Source: Ariolimax columbianus (lineage: Eukaryota > Mollusca > Gastropoda > Stylommatophora > Arionidae). From it: a stretch of 64,000 nucleotides of DNA. Position numbers and translations under genes: made by a program. The notes below the pieces were generated by a model, which was not told the origin of the DNA, searched no databases, and saw only the letters and a list, made by a program, of their open reading frames with translations. The stretch covers positions 31,680,386-31,744,385 of the forward strand of contig JAVGWX010000011.1 in the NCBI GenBank assembly GCA_036924085.1, given 5' to 3'. Positions 44,045-55,369 of this stretch are shown here, in pieces (the first letter of the stretch is position 1; the number at the start of each line of letters is the position of its first letter).

Positions 44045-44408
44045 ACATGACCAAATGGGAAACCGAACATACTGGCTACACAAAAAACGATGCCTATTAC
44101 CAGTTGAACAGAAGAGAGCAGGTCGTGGTCTTTAGACTTCGCACTGGCCACAATAGACTGAGGTACCACCTATTCAACAAATTGAAAATAGGTGGCACTG
44201 ACGAATGCCCGTGTGGTACCGGGAAAATGACCGCTGAGCATTTGCTGCAAAACTGCCCGACATACGAGGATCAGAGAGAGCAGATGTGGCCATCACCAGT
44301 GGCAACACTAGAAAAGCTCTATGGCAGTGTCGACAGCCTCAGGATGACCGCTGCTTTTTTCGAAAGAAATAATGGTTGCTGTCTGACTGCGTACGATGAA
44401 GAAGAAGA
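44045..44408 (+). mobile_element. 5'-truncated I-LINE 3' fragment with TSD
   Basis: Encodes the last ~110 residues (YTKNDAYYQLNRREQVVVFR, CPCGTGKMTAEHLLQNC, PSPVATLEKLYGSVDSL) with a single-base insertion near the end, then gcgtacgatgaagaagaaga. The 13-bp duplication agaactactgaac (44,032-44,044) versus agaacttctgaac (44,409-44,421) has one mismatch. The PSPVATL version places it with element 2's subfamily. Confidence 0.9.
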
Positions 44409-44421
44409 AGAAGAACTTCTG

Positions 44422-45240
44422 AACTACTTCCCAAACTTCAAACGTATCTAAATTTTTTAATTAAGCGTGCAAACTTGCCTCTATTTTTCAATTGCCTGTA
44501 TATGCTGAGGGATAGCTTCAACCAATTTTTTATGAACAACAATCAATGCCTAAAGCATTCAAATGACGTATGTTTGGCTTAATATATGACCACAAAGTTT
44601 TGCGTCACGCGCTGAACTGATGAAAATGTAACCCACATGACAGTGGCTAAAGCCTTTTACTGAAACAAAATGAATTAAAGAAAAATCTTATTTTCCCTTT
44701 TTTGTCTAAAATCTTGGAATATCAAAGTACCTAACTGCATATGTACACTACACACTTTCAATAAATGGGTGCCTGCACTGAATAGAGATTGAAATTGTAT
44801 GATAGAATCACTTATCTGTAACTGTTTGAAAAAACCACACATACATTGTGGAACATGACCTGAGGAGATGTTGTTGGATAGGATACACATTAATGTATTA
44901 CTGCTTGCACACTAATATCTGGTTCACATTTAGAAAACATTTTGCATGTTCAACTTCAGTTATTTTCACTAATATTGACCATCTTGTGAGCGAGATGATG
45001 CCCCATTGATACATCTGAACTGCCTTAGACTTCAATTAATTATATTCATAAAATGAACTTTAAAAAAGTTATATTCATTAAAATAAATAAGTAAATAGCT
45101 GAATAATGTTTATTCACATAGACAACACCATGTCCAAATCGGTCAGCAGCATGGTAAACAGCTGCAAACACATATTTGCAGGCATTGGGCATGGTGCAAA
45201 ATCAAGTTCTCATGCTAATCACAGAACTCATGAAAACTAT
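44422..45240. other. No recognised feature
   Basis: AT-rich, probably intronic to TMEM258 if its first exon lies upstream. Confidence 0.35.
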
Positions 45241-45249
45241 ACTGCTGGA

Positions 45250-46620
45250 TGCATACACTGGCCAATAGAAGAGACAGGCAACTGTAGAGGCATCAAACCT
45301 GCAGGGGCTGGTGTGGATCTACAGTCCTGGTAATGCTGAGGTTCAGGGTAACGAAAGAACTGACATCTTGGCCTTACAAGCATCACTAGATGTGGATAGA
45401 AGTGACATTTTGAAGCCTTTCAATGACTGCCTGTTAGAAGATGACATCACAATAGATGAATCAGCAGCATTTTAGACTGCAGAGCTTGATATTGAACGAG
45501 GTTCAAGTGGTGTGAGGCACAAGAGAGTACAAAGCATAAGTGTGTGCAACCAATGAGCTGCATAAAACATAAGCATTCACACACTTCATTGTTGACAGAG
45601 AGAGTATGAGCATCTATGGGTAGTGCATCTATCAGAGTGAGGTGAAGTCAATTCTTAGGAACAGAACAGAGATACGAAAAGCATGATCCAGATGGAAAGG
45701 CACACCAGTATGCTAATGAAGGCAAGACCAGCTGATTTGGCATTGTGACATCTAAAATGTGTCTGCTTTGTACATCAGGAAGACTAAAAAGATAACATCA
45801 AAGCTGATCTTCTCACGAAGGCAACATCACTGAAGTCCAACCTGCATTCTTTACCATGGGAAGAAGCACACAAATTAATACTTGAATCAGTGGTCTTACA
45901 ACATGGCATGAGTAAAATGATCTGCAAAAGTAGAACCGTTACCTTGAATACGGTCCCAAAAAAATATCTAAAAATAATCGAGGGTACATGCCTACACAGA
46001 TGAATTAGCAACAATTGCTGTTAAAAATCAAGGTGCTGGTATCTTTCTCATATCCTGAACACTACTGTGAGAGACAAGGAGCATTTCCACTGGTAAATTC
46101 TGTTCAGCTGAGGTTCAAGCTCTAGAACAAGCTGCTAATATGAAACACAACAGAAATTCCAACTGTCATTAGGTAGTCATCTTCACTGACTCTTTATCTG
46201 TACTACAAGTTCTGAAGGGTGGTAAACTCACACATCTGAAAAATTTAATAAATAGGGTAGCTACCACGAAACGAACCATACTTCAGTGGTGTGTTGTGAT
46301 GTCATTGTGTACTCAGGAATGAATAGGCAGACATGCTTATAAAAAGGGGAGTAGAGTGTGAGCAGTGAGACAGGGAAAGCACATACTTTGAGAAAAAGAG
46401 ATCTGTCCAGGCTGTTAGAAGAGATCAAAGCTTACCACACTCTTTACCAACAGGGGCAGATCACCAATTTTTGCCTCATGGCAGACTTATTAAAAACAGG
46501 TACAAGATTCATCAGTCTATTTAGTACTGTGCATGCGTGGACTGAGAAAACAAGCTGCAGAGTATTTTTTACAGGAGAGCGCTGTGTATAGCAAGTTGAG
46601 GAATACTGGCCGAATGACTC
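45250..46620 (+). pseudogene. Decayed LINE RNase H remnants (two pieces)
   Basis: Text near 45,310 (WIYSPGNAEVQGNERTDILA) and again, in other frames, near 45,990-46,340 (GKFCSAEVQALEQAANMKH, VVIFTDSLSVLQVLKGGKL, QWCVV) has the E, D and terminal motifs of RNase H. The same domain twice implies two old LINE fragments or a duplication. A frame at 46,358-46,591 may be the C-terminal continuation. Confidence 0.6.
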
Positions 46621-46624
46621 AACA

Positions 46625-47500
46625 CTAAAGTAAAAAAACTGTACGTAGCTAAAGACGAGCTGTAGACAATAGTTGGTGGTTGATTGACTGACAGTGTAGA
46701 AATCAATGAGCGAAAACAAAATGAGGAAGAAGGTCTGGAGTGTGTGTATTGTATACAGTGACCGTGACATATTGATTAAAATTTAGCTTCTTTCCGCTGC
46801 ATTCAACATACCCATACACTTATTTTGGTTCTATTTAACATTTTTGTATTTTAAACTTTGCAAGCAATTCTCTTTCAGAAAGTGTGTAATAATGTGGTGT
46901 ATTGTATGTGAATGATGGTGTATTGGTGAACTGCCTCGTATCAAGAAAGAAAGAAAAAATAAACAATAGGTTTACATTTTTTAAATTCCTATTTCTAAAA
47001 TAAATTGAACAGGATCTATGTGCACTATTCCCAGTTTAAATTTTGAGAACTATTATTACTTTTTACAAAGTCTAGTTGTGGTCTATTAACTTCATTGTCA
47101 ACCTTTTCACATCCATATTTGTTACTGGTCCAGGACTACATTCTGATTCATCTTCATCAATGCTTCGAATACCATATGCAAATCATTCATAAAATCACTT
47201 GAAATATATGTCTAGTTCTATTTCCTAGCCTGAATGGACCATCTCCAAGGGCAGTAAAATAAAAATAGAGACAAATGTTACTCCCTTGCAAATAAAAAAC
47301 TTGCACATTTGTACAAGCTCGTGGAGTGAAAAACTTTTTGTTATATTACAACCAAAAAAAACCCATTGTTTTGCGAATTGTATGACTTTACTAGCTGCCA
47401 TTATGAGAGTTGTGGGGTTGATACAGATACAGTGCTTGATAATCAAGTGCAGTCTAACAATGCCAAGGACTTTGCAAATATGAACTTTATTGTTATGCAA
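46625..47500. other. No recognised feature
   Basis: Likely intron upstream of TMEM258 exon 2. It ends with a polypyrimidine tract and ccccag acceptor. Confidence 0.4.
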
Positions 47501-47523
47501 TAATTTTTTCCCATTATCCCCAG

Positions 47524-47636
47524 TTGGACGTGGAACTCATGAGTCGATATGTATCGCCCGTCAATCCTGCAGTTTTCCCACATCTTACAATTGTCCTGCT
47601 GGGCATTGGTGTCTTCTTCATGGCTTGGTTTTTTGT
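47524..47636 (+). CDS. TMEM258: TMEM258, coding exon 2
   Basis: Transmembrane protein 258 is a ~79-residue ER membrane protein associated with the oligosaccharyltransferase complex that N-glycosylates proteins. This exon starts after ttatccccag and encodes [18 protein letters not shown] and [19 protein letters not shown], which contains the family hallmark [15 protein letters not shown] and the first membrane helix. It ends with two bases (GT) before donor gtatcc; the next exon's first A completes Val. Exons 2 and 3 together encode 79 codons, the full family length, but the first codon is TTG where Met is expected. A start codon must therefore come from an upstream exon. Confidence 0.95.
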
Positions 47637-47777
47637 GTATCCTTTTTATTATATACTTTCATTTAGTTATATACGTATTAAGTTTATGCTGACAGTATAA
47701 TAATGTACGAGTTTGTTGAATGTGCTAACTTAGATGTCAGTCTTATATGAATTATTGTACCCCTGACTGACTCCCAG

Positions 47778-47904
47778 ATATGAGGTAACAAGTTCCAAGT
47801 TTGCGCGGGATGTTATTAAAGAGTTGGTGGTTTCTCTTTTGGCGTCCATTTTCATGGGCTTTGGAGTGCTGTTCCTATTGTTGTGGGTTGGCATATATGT
47901 TTGA
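47778..47904 (+). CDS. TMEM258: TMEM258, terminal coding exon 3
   Basis: The acceptor ctcccag precedes A-TAT-GAG. The peptide [20 protein letters not shown] and [20 protein letters not shown] followed by YV-stop matches the strongly conserved second half of TMEM258: a short loop, then the second membrane helix ending [13 protein letters not shown]. No stop, frameshift or odd codon is present, so the gene is under constraint. The intron between exons 2 and 3 is 141 bp. Expression is expected to be housekeeping. The poly-A site is not obvious in the AT-rich 3' flank. Confidence 0.97.
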
Positions 47905-48329
47905 TATGCAGCTTAATTAAAATGTAAGTTCTGAAAAACATTTTTGAAACCATGTTATTAGATGCCACAGAACCTTTACTTGCATTTCATATTTTATTGT
48001 TTGAACTGTGCTGTAAAAACTCTTATTAATAACTCATTCACTACCATAAGCCGATACATAAGATTTTTCTTGAAAACTCAGAAGCTAAGATAAATTGGCT
48101 TTTGCAACTGTTCATAAAATCACATATTTTCCCATTCAAAGTTCTCCTAAATGTTTTATTTTGGTTATTGGCAGAAGTCCGGATTTTGTACTTTTGATTT
48201 CCGGAAGAGTTAGCAGAAATGTTTATTGTTGTACTTTGAAAATATAATTATTTTTGGGGAGGACAGCCTTGAATCTAGCTCATGACCCTTCAACCGGACC
48301 AAATAAGAGTTTCTACAGTACAATTTAGG
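47905..48329. other. 3' flank of TMEM258, no separate feature
   Basis: Probably contains the 3' UTR. No unique aataaa signal could be chosen. Confidence 0.4.
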
Positions 48330-48490
48330 TTATATTATTTTCAATGGTAGTGATGATGAAGATATTGATTGTTCTGATAGCACTGTATCAATTTCTTTAT
48401 CTAGTCTTAGTTCTAAGTCGAGCGATGAAAGTGAAACTAAATCTACTGACGAAGGGGCGGTGCCCTCTTTTTTTCTCAAGCAATGGTAGT
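48330..48490 (+). pseudogene. Acidic, Ser-rich open stretch of unknown origin
   Basis: A plus-strand frame gives GSDDEDIDCSDSTVSISLSS followed by more Ser/Glu-rich text and a stop. Such acidic N-termini occur in piggyBac-type transposases and in many host proteins. No other domain is nearby, so the assignment stays open. Confidence 0.2.
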
Positions 48491-48601
48491 AACAGTTAAC
48501 AAATCTTGTAAAGGTTCAAGATCCTGCACAGTCACGCTAGTGTGTATAATATAAATCTGTGTATGTGTGTATATATATATATATATTTGGAATACAGCAG
48601 A

Positions 48602-49209
48602 TGTTTACAGATGCCCTGGCGTAGTCACAGCACTAAAAAGCCAGAAAAATACTGAACTTAATGATTTAAGAGCGGTACTCTGTCAACTATGCCGGCAGTC
48701 CGCACCAAAAAGAGTAGTGGTACAGTGGGTTTCATCCCATTGTAACATCCAAGGCAACGAGGAGGCAGACAGACTGGCAAAAGAAGGTGCAAGACTTCCA
48801 CAACCAGATTCTAGAGTGACCTACGAAGAGTCCAAAAGGCTTATTAGAGCCAGATACATGGCCAAATGGGAAACAGAACATACTGGCTACACAAAAAATG
48901 ATGCATATTACCAATTGAACAGAAGAGAGCAGGTCGTGGTCTTCAGACTCCGCACCGGCCACAACAGACTGAAGTACCACCTATTCAATAAACTGAAGAT
49001 AGGTGGCACTGACGAATGCACTTGTGGTACCGGGAAAATGACAGCTGAACATCTGCTGCAAAACTGCCCGAAATACGAGGACCAGACAGAGCACATGTGG
49101 CCATCACCAGTGGCAACACTCAACAAGCTCTATGGCAGTGTCGACAGCCTCAGGGTGACGGCTGCTTTTTTTTCAAAAAAATACAGGTTGACGTCTGACA
49201 GCGTAAGAA
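48602..49209 (+). mobile_element. 5'-truncated I-LINE copy with TSD
   Basis: The open frame (48,567-49,265, entering from flanking DNA) encodes the end of RNase H (WVSSHCNIQGNEEADRLAKE) and the knuckle (CTCGTGKMTAEHLLQNC). The element stops at gacagcgtaagaa with almost no GAA expansion. The 12-bp duplication gaatacagcaga is perfect (48,590-48,601 and 49,210-49,221). PSPVATLNKLYGSVDSL places it in element 2's subfamily. Confidence 0.95.
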
Positions 49210-49221
49210 GAATACAGCAGA

Positions 49222-49905
49222 AACATTCTTTCTGGATGTGCGTAAATTGTAAACACTCAAGCTGATGTTGGTTGGGGCTTTTTATTTTTTAGCACGTTTT
49301 CAACTTCACATGCCTTTAGTAAAATGTGAATTCTCTGAAAACAACTGTGCCAAAATTAGGTGTAACTTTCATAACATCTTCTTATGGATTGGCTTCAAGT
49401 CATTACATTATTCATTGACCAGTGGAAATTTGTTTCATGATTAATAAAATAAAAACGATTATTTAACTACAATCCCTCATACACAAAATTTTTGTGAAGA
49501 AAATTAACATTTCTTTATAGATATCTTGTATCAATGTTTCTTTACTATACATGCTTATTATGTCTTCTTTCAGTGGGTACAACTAATTGACACTTTTATA
49601 TATTTTCAACAGGTTGTGTGTATGTGCTTACACCTGGATTGTGCTAATATTTCCATTTTGCATTAAAGAAATTATTCATTTGCAAATAAACAGTTGTGCT
49701 GTCAATGAACATGAGATGTTGGTTTTTTCTTTCTTTCTTAAATGTTTGAGAACTGAGAAAATATAATTTTTTTTTCAAAAAGTGGGAAAGGACAACATAT
49801 AAGATACAGTATGATCTTTTGGATTAGAGCAGAGGAGATATATTTAATAGGATGGTGCATGAAAAGTGACATCAGGGTTCTGTCAAAACTTCTTTTCCCT
49901 GACAC
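49222..49905. other. No recognised feature
   Basis: AT-rich. The frame at 49,811-50,140 overlaps an old R350 copy and is spurious. Confidence 0.4.
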
Positions 49906-49909
49906 TGCT

Positions 49910-50090
49910 GAAAAAGGGCGGTGTCATAGCAGTCTAGCCAGTGGGGATGATCACTGTGATCCCTATAATAATGAGCTTACTGAGGAACCACACATTGCAC
50001 TACAGCTAGGAGGTCCCAGGTCAACTTTCTCAAGTGCACTTTGGGAATGTAAAGAAGCCACTGTAACCTGCTACCACAGAAACATAAGAG
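49910..50090. repeat. R350 repeat, diverged partial copy
   Basis: Weaker match to 50,300-50,430 and 5,540-5,650 (gtgatccctataata, gatgtaaagaa-like, actgtaacctgctaccac). It is older than the other two copies. Confidence 0.5.
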
Positions 50091-50159
50091 TAGCTTCAAA
50101 AACAAATTACCATATTTCTTCATTCAAAGATGCACCATGACTACATATTGGGACAATGG

Positions 50160-50505
50160 GGCTGGTCAGGCAAAACACACTGATCAGACAATGTTAGCCA
50201 GGGTCAGGAGAAGTATACTGGCTAAGACCCTCACCTGACCTCCTCGTTGGTCGTCCTGGAAACAGGCTGTTGTCGAGGACAACCGTCTAGCTAACAAGGT
50301 AAGGTTTGACGTGATCCCCGTAGTGGTCAGTGACTCGCAGATGAAGCTAAGCATAGCAGAACCACCTGAAAGACCCCGGTCCACCTTCATCAGTTCGCTC
50401 GAGATGTGAGGAAAGCTACTGCAACCCACCACTTAACGTCCTTTTCAGGACGCACAAAAGAGTAACCTACTCATTATGGGCATTCGCAAACAACAACAAC
50501 ATATT
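50160..50505. repeat. R350 repeat, copy 2
   Basis: Begins ggtcaggcaaaacacactga and ends at a caacaacaac tail. Very similar to 5,395-5,705. It lies directly beside an RTE-like C-terminal fragment, which may or may not be part of the same element. Confidence 0.7.
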
Positions 50506-50509
50506 AATT

Positions 50510-51005
50510 TTTAAAACTGATTTTAAAATGCTTAATAATAACACGGTACTGGACGGTTGCCGAGACCAGAACCTACGAGCCACTCTCTTCAATTCCACTG
50601 TGCTCCCTGCTATGTGCTGAGACATGGAAGACAAATTGAGAATGACCCATGCCTCTTTTGAAAGAGATGCTTGGTTGAAATCACTCTCCAGAACCAACGT
50701 ATACAATTCTGACATACAACTATTATCCTTGGTAAATGATGCAATAATTTAGGCAGACAATGCAAAACATAGATGAGCAGGTCACATGTTGAGACGAAAC
50801 GGTGGTCGATGGAGCACAGTGACAACAATCTGGTAGCCCTAGGGTAAGAAGAGACCTGGGGAAGACCTCCAATATGTTGGTCAGCAGACTTCCTTGCTGT
50901 ACACAACATCCTAGATGTCTCTGAACAAGGGCTTATCGTGCACTGGATTTCCGTGGCCCAAGACAGGGTTTGCTGGAGAAGAGGTTGGGACATCAAGATC
51001 ATAGT
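50510..51005 (+). pseudogene. RTE-like LINE C-terminal remnant
   Basis: Plus-strand words LRATLFNSTVLPAMC, TNVYNSDIQLLSLVNDAI, ADNAKHR and GRWSTVTTIW match the post-RT region seen in the 34-37 kb element. Heavily broken. Confidence 0.7.
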
Positions 51006-51169
51006 GTACTTGGTGTTTTTATATAAATAGCTGTCTCTGCGGCCTTGATTTATTGAAGATCAAACCAACTGAGTTGTATTTGTGATAAGTAAACTTTTAA
51101 AAGTTGCTCTTACCTTCCTAATAACGGATAAGTTTTTACTGAACATTAATAAGCATTGTAGGAGTGAAA

Positions 51170-52355
51170 ATAAATTGGACGTACCACAAACTAGAGACGG
51201 CGGTGTGAAGAAGTGAAAATGTCATAAATACAAAAATTATTTGGAGTTTGGTTTTACATAGACAGATATCAACAATGAAAAGAGATCGCAGTATCTTCTG
51301 TGTGGCGTGCATGTTTCCAAGCAAGCTAAAATCCTATTTATCAACCACACATGGTTGCTAAACCTTGCGACTATTTTATCAGAAAGTTTAAATATTTAAA
51401 ACAAAAAGTTACTATTTACCGGCAGATGTCAATACCAAGCAATACTTTGCTTGCATCATACAAGGTTGTGTTTAGTGTCATGAAATGTACAAATTTCCAC
51501 CCCATCGCAGAACAACTAATTCTTCCGGCTGCTGTAGATTTGGTAAACATTATTATAAGTGATTCTGTGGGGAAACTGATTTCAAAGGGTGCCTTTGTCT
51601 AATAATACTATCAGTGACAGGATCAGCGCATGGCGGAGGATGTCAATGATCGATTATTTGAAAGAATAAAAGGGAAGGAATTTGGGTTGCAGCTGGATGA
51701 GGTCACAGACAGTAATAAGGATGCATATTTGATTTGCTAGGTATGATTCAAAAATGGTAATGACATTGTAGAAGACATTTTGTAAAAAATGTCATTGCAA
51801 GTACAAAGGTCCAAGACTTGTTGAAATCCTGGACACATTCACAATTGAAAATAATATTGAGCAGATAAAGTTGCGTTGGTGTCTGTACTGATGGTGGTCG
51901 TTCGGATATGTAATGTTATAGAGGATTGCACGCCGCCGAAGACGGATGTGTTGGACCGAAAGGTGCAAATATCGCAGCGAAGCTGTGAACTAGCGACACA
52001 CCACATTCCATTCTCCGGACTACATCCTGCTACTTGCGAAGACCTGTACAGGGCTTGGTAGCGGGGGATTGAGAACGAATGAAGAAGAAGAAGAGGATTG
52101 CAGACCCTTACTCGAAACAAAGCTCCGGATTCACATCATTCGCAGAGATGCACTCACATTAAAGTATCGTCCACTTAATCTGGTCTTACAATGTGGGGTC
52201 AACTTTATAAAAGCGTGCACAATGAGAAAATTTTGTGACGATATGGAAGCCAAAAACACGTCTTTGTTGTATTATTGCCCCGCACGTTTGAATTACGGCA
52301 GGAAATGTACACTTTTCTTGAAGAGGAAAAACGCGACTAAACATTGTCTCTAACA
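51170..52355 (+). pseudogene. hAT/ZBED-type transposase relict
   Basis: In broken frames: a BED-finger-like remnant (CVACMFPSKLKSYLSTTH) near 51,300-51,350, then LLASYKVVFSVMKCTNFHPI and EQLILPAAVDLVNIIISDS (51,351-51,602), GLQLDEVTDSNKDAYLIC and CTDGGRSDM, and beyond the 161-bp insertion VNFIKACTMRKFCDDMEAKN and TSLLYYCPARLNYGRKCTLF. The order matches hAT transposases of the ZBED5/SCAND3/FAM200-like group. Only about the first two thirds is present, and stops are common, so it is a dead element and not a domesticated gene. Confidence 0.75.
51931..52091 (+). mobile_element. 161-bp SINE-like insertion with (GAA)n tail
   Basis: A perfect 11-bp duplication agaggattgca (51,920-51,930 and 52,092-52,102) bounds a short unit that ends gaacgaatgaagaagaagaa. 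The tail resembles that of the I-LINE family. No A/B promoter boxes were found. Part of it could encode FSGLHPATCEDLYRAW, suggesting descent from the 3' end of another LINE. Removing it restores the hAT text. Confidence 0.8.
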
Positions 52356-52419
52356 CTTGCATACTTGTGTGATACCTGATAAGTCAAATGTGTTTTAGTC
52401 TCTCCCTTCAAAGAGGCAA

Positions 52420-53640
52420 CATTCACAGTTTGACATCGCACGAGAATGTTTCAGCTTTCAGAAAAAGCTATGGAGAAGACAAAATATATGAAGATGCTGG
52501 CCGTTTTGTCCAAATACGGAAGCTTCATATAATGAACAGATGGGACTGGCACCTCCCCGAACTGGGAAACCAAATCGGAAAGACTATGTGATAAGTGACG
52601 ACATAAAGCTTGTTACAAATGTCGTGGTACTACATCGACTAGCTATAAACGGCAACCTTAAACATGGGATTCACTGATGCACAAAAGACGTTTTCAGATT
52701 CCAACAATGCTAGGATGTCAGAGAAATTGAAGGTGTGCGGGATCTCCTACCTGAAACAGCTGAAGGAAAAGCTGAAACAGTGCATCACTGTGGCAAAAGA
52801 CAGTCGGATTAGCGAAGACAGCCTACAACTTCTACATACGAGGAGAACGCTGAGACAGAATGGCATGCACAACAAACTCGACTTATGCCAACTGAACAAG
52901 CTGATCAAGTGCAGATTAGAAAAGAACTATGAACAGCAAAGTCTGAACAAGATAATCAGAGCAGCTGAGACAAGCGGCAGCGTAATCAAATCTGTGCCGG
53001 TACCAAAGATCGAATCAGATGAGGTGGCACATGCAATTAAACCAGTTAGAGCCCGAGGACAAGACTAAATGACAAATGATGAAATCCAGGCAGACGAGGA
53101 CACACTAGCGCAGCATTTAACTTCTTTGTCTTAAATACTATGTTTGAACGAATGCCAAATCTCCGACCAATGGAAAACGTCAAAAACCATCCGAATCAAT
53201 AAAAAGGGGGACAAGGAATACCTGGCAAATTACCGTTCGATCTGTCTGTTCTTCTCCTTTTATTAACTCATCACCGGAGTGATCGTCAACCGCATAGAGA
53301 AGCTACTAGATGAGAACCAACCACGAGAGCAGAGAAGTCTTTTCGACCACTGACTACCTCCACACAATCAACCAGTTAATGGAGAGAGCGCGTGAAGTGC
53401 AGATGCCTTCATGCCTTGTGTTCGTAGGATTATGAGAAGGCTTTCGATAGCATCGACATAACTACGGTGCTGAATGTCATGAGAAGTCATGAATTGCAGA
53501 CAAATACGTTCAACTGATAGAGGAGAGAAACAACGGATATCAGACTATTCTATAGCCTGATCACCATACAATGTGGCAGTCGACAGGGTGATATAATCTC
53601 ACCAAAGCTCTTTACGGCAGTCCTTGAGATCTTTAAAAAC
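52420..53640 (+). pseudogene. RTE-like LINE remnant
   Basis: Linker frame 52,664-53,068 (KLKQCITVAKDSRISEDSLQ, AETSGSVIKSVPVPKIESDE) followed by RT text NKKGDKEYLANYRSICLFF, then TTDYLHTINQLMERAREVQM and YEKAFDSIDITTVLNVMRSH, then QCGSRQGDIISPKLFTAVLE. Frameshifts throughout. A G run at 53,674-53,686 marks its 3' limit. Confidence 0.75.
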
Positions 53641-53689
53641 GTCTTAGTCTTAGTTGACCCGTACTTCTACAGGGGGGGGGGGGGGATGC

Positions 53690-53860
53690 ACTTGTGCAAA
53701 CACTAGAGCAAAGTAGACCCGCATTCAGTTAGGTGTCACCTATGCTGCTCTTAAGAAACCACCTAACCATGACCATTGGTATACCGTGTCACACAGTTAG
53801 TCGCCTCTTACGACATACCCTCTATGGGGCAGTGGTGCTATCTATTCCTGTCCTTGCCAT
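53690..53860. repeat. Short repeat-derived segment
   Basis: Contains the U600-end-like agtagacccgcattcagtta and a stretch resembling LINE 3' UTR text (cgcctcttacgacataccct). Class not determined. Confidence 0.4.
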
Positions 53861-54365
53861 ACTGTCTGTCACAATGATTAAAGTGACACAACTTCTTTAT
53901 AAGCAATTATAGAAATAATTTGTTGGTTCATTAATTTTGCTTGCATACACTCTATGGGACCAAGTTGAGGCAGCCATGAGATGCACTGTGAATGTGACTC
54001 CCAATTCTGTGACCTGTATGGGACCTTTCTCACGAAGAACGTTTGAGATAGTCCCGATGACAGTAGCCCTTCATCATGATAATGTTGGAGTGTAGTCAAT
54101 AAGAGAACTTAACTCCATCAGAAGTCAATAATTAATATCTGCTTCACACATATCAACATCCTGTGCCTGTGTCAAACATGTTCTTTTTGGATCCCAACCT
54201 CACCGTGAACTTTTGACAACAATATTTGGCTCCAGTAGTTAACTATCGGTACTCCACTGTTCATGTAGCCGGAACTCTTACCTGACTTGTTACTTCGTTT
54301 GCGAATTCTACAAATTCATGGCCTACTTTAGAAATAGAGTTGGTTGTGACTAATTACATTCAAAT
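53861..54365. other. No recognised feature
   Basis: Nothing supportable. A minus-strand frame at 53,878-54,099 is unrecognised. Confidence 0.4.
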
Positions 54366-54369
54366 TATC

Positions 54370-54780
54370 AATATATTCTAGATGGTCGTGATTAAACCCA
54401 TACTGCAATAGATGCGAAACGACAAATCTAGGGCTCACACCTTCAACTGGTTGGTTATTCCAGCTATAGTATATAGCTGCGAGGTGTAGAACCTACGGAA
54501 GGCTGATGCAGATATACTCCGCGTTACCAAACGAGCGATGGAGCGAAAAACGTTGAATATCTCCATTCGAGACCAAGTCCGCAACGCAGAGACCAGTCGT
54601 CGAATTCATTTCTCTGACATCATAAATGTCGAGCTGTTACGAAAATACAGATGGGCCGGCCATGTGGTGCGCATGTCGGATAACAGATTGGAACGTATAG
54701 TGGACGACGGGGTGGCCATACAACTTTAGCTACCCTCACGAGCAGCTGAGGTGGAGAGAGGGCATATTGAAAGCCCTGGG
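54370..54780 (+). pseudogene. RTE-like LINE C-terminal remnant
   Basis: MERKTLNISIRDQVRNAETS and LLRKYRWAGHVVRMSDNRL are diagnostic of the post-RT region. It may be the continuation of the 52.4-53.6 kb remnant after a break. Confidence 0.75.
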
Positions 54781-55060
54781 CCCAACACGAAATAACAAGG
54801 TAAAAGAGCGAAATGAGTTTTCAAGACTCTTTAATGGGCCAAAGTTCTATCTGAATTGTACAATTATACAAAAAAGTACAAATCTGGGTATACATTACAA
54901 CGATCAAAGAACGAATTCATCGTTCATGGAAAATCTAGCCATCCTCAAATCTGAAGTAGACGACAACAAGGAAAGAACTACTGTACCAGACTACATCATT
55001 TGTGATGTAAGACCTTAGCCTGAATGACGTAAAAACATGGCATGTGAACTTTCTCTTTCA
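54781..55060. other. No recognised feature
   Basis: Open plus-strand frame at 54,767-55,018 is unassigned and partly overlaps the LINE end. Confidence 0.3.
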
Positions 55061-55061
55061 G

Positions 55062-55301
55062 AATTTTGCCATATATATATATCTTCAAATATGCAAAAGT
55101 CTCAAACAAATCTTTTGTTGATAAGGATCCTGAAGGTAATAATCCTCATTTTCATTGTCTGCTTGTTGTTCCATCTTCATGCAGTAATTTGATCATTCTT
55201 CATGTGATTCAAGAAACTCCACTACATCTTCTACTTTTACCTCAATTAAAGCAGCTTGCTGTGCCAGTCCAACAATCTAACATTGGCTCTTCAAATCCAA
55301 G
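55062..55301 (+). CDS. Possible internal exon of an unknown host gene
   Basis: A good acceptor (gaactttctctttcag) precedes an open 240-bp stretch and a donor-like ccaag|gtagttg. The peptide includes YAKVSNKSFVDKDPEGNNPH and LLLLPQLKQLAVPVQQSNIG and does not look like transposon text. No neighbouring exon could be tied to it, and the family is unknown. A chance open frame remains possible. Confidence 0.3.
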
Positions 55302-55369
55302 GTAGTTGCCAAATAATGTATATGATTGCATATTTATATCTTGTATTTTTTGGTTATAACAAAACAATA

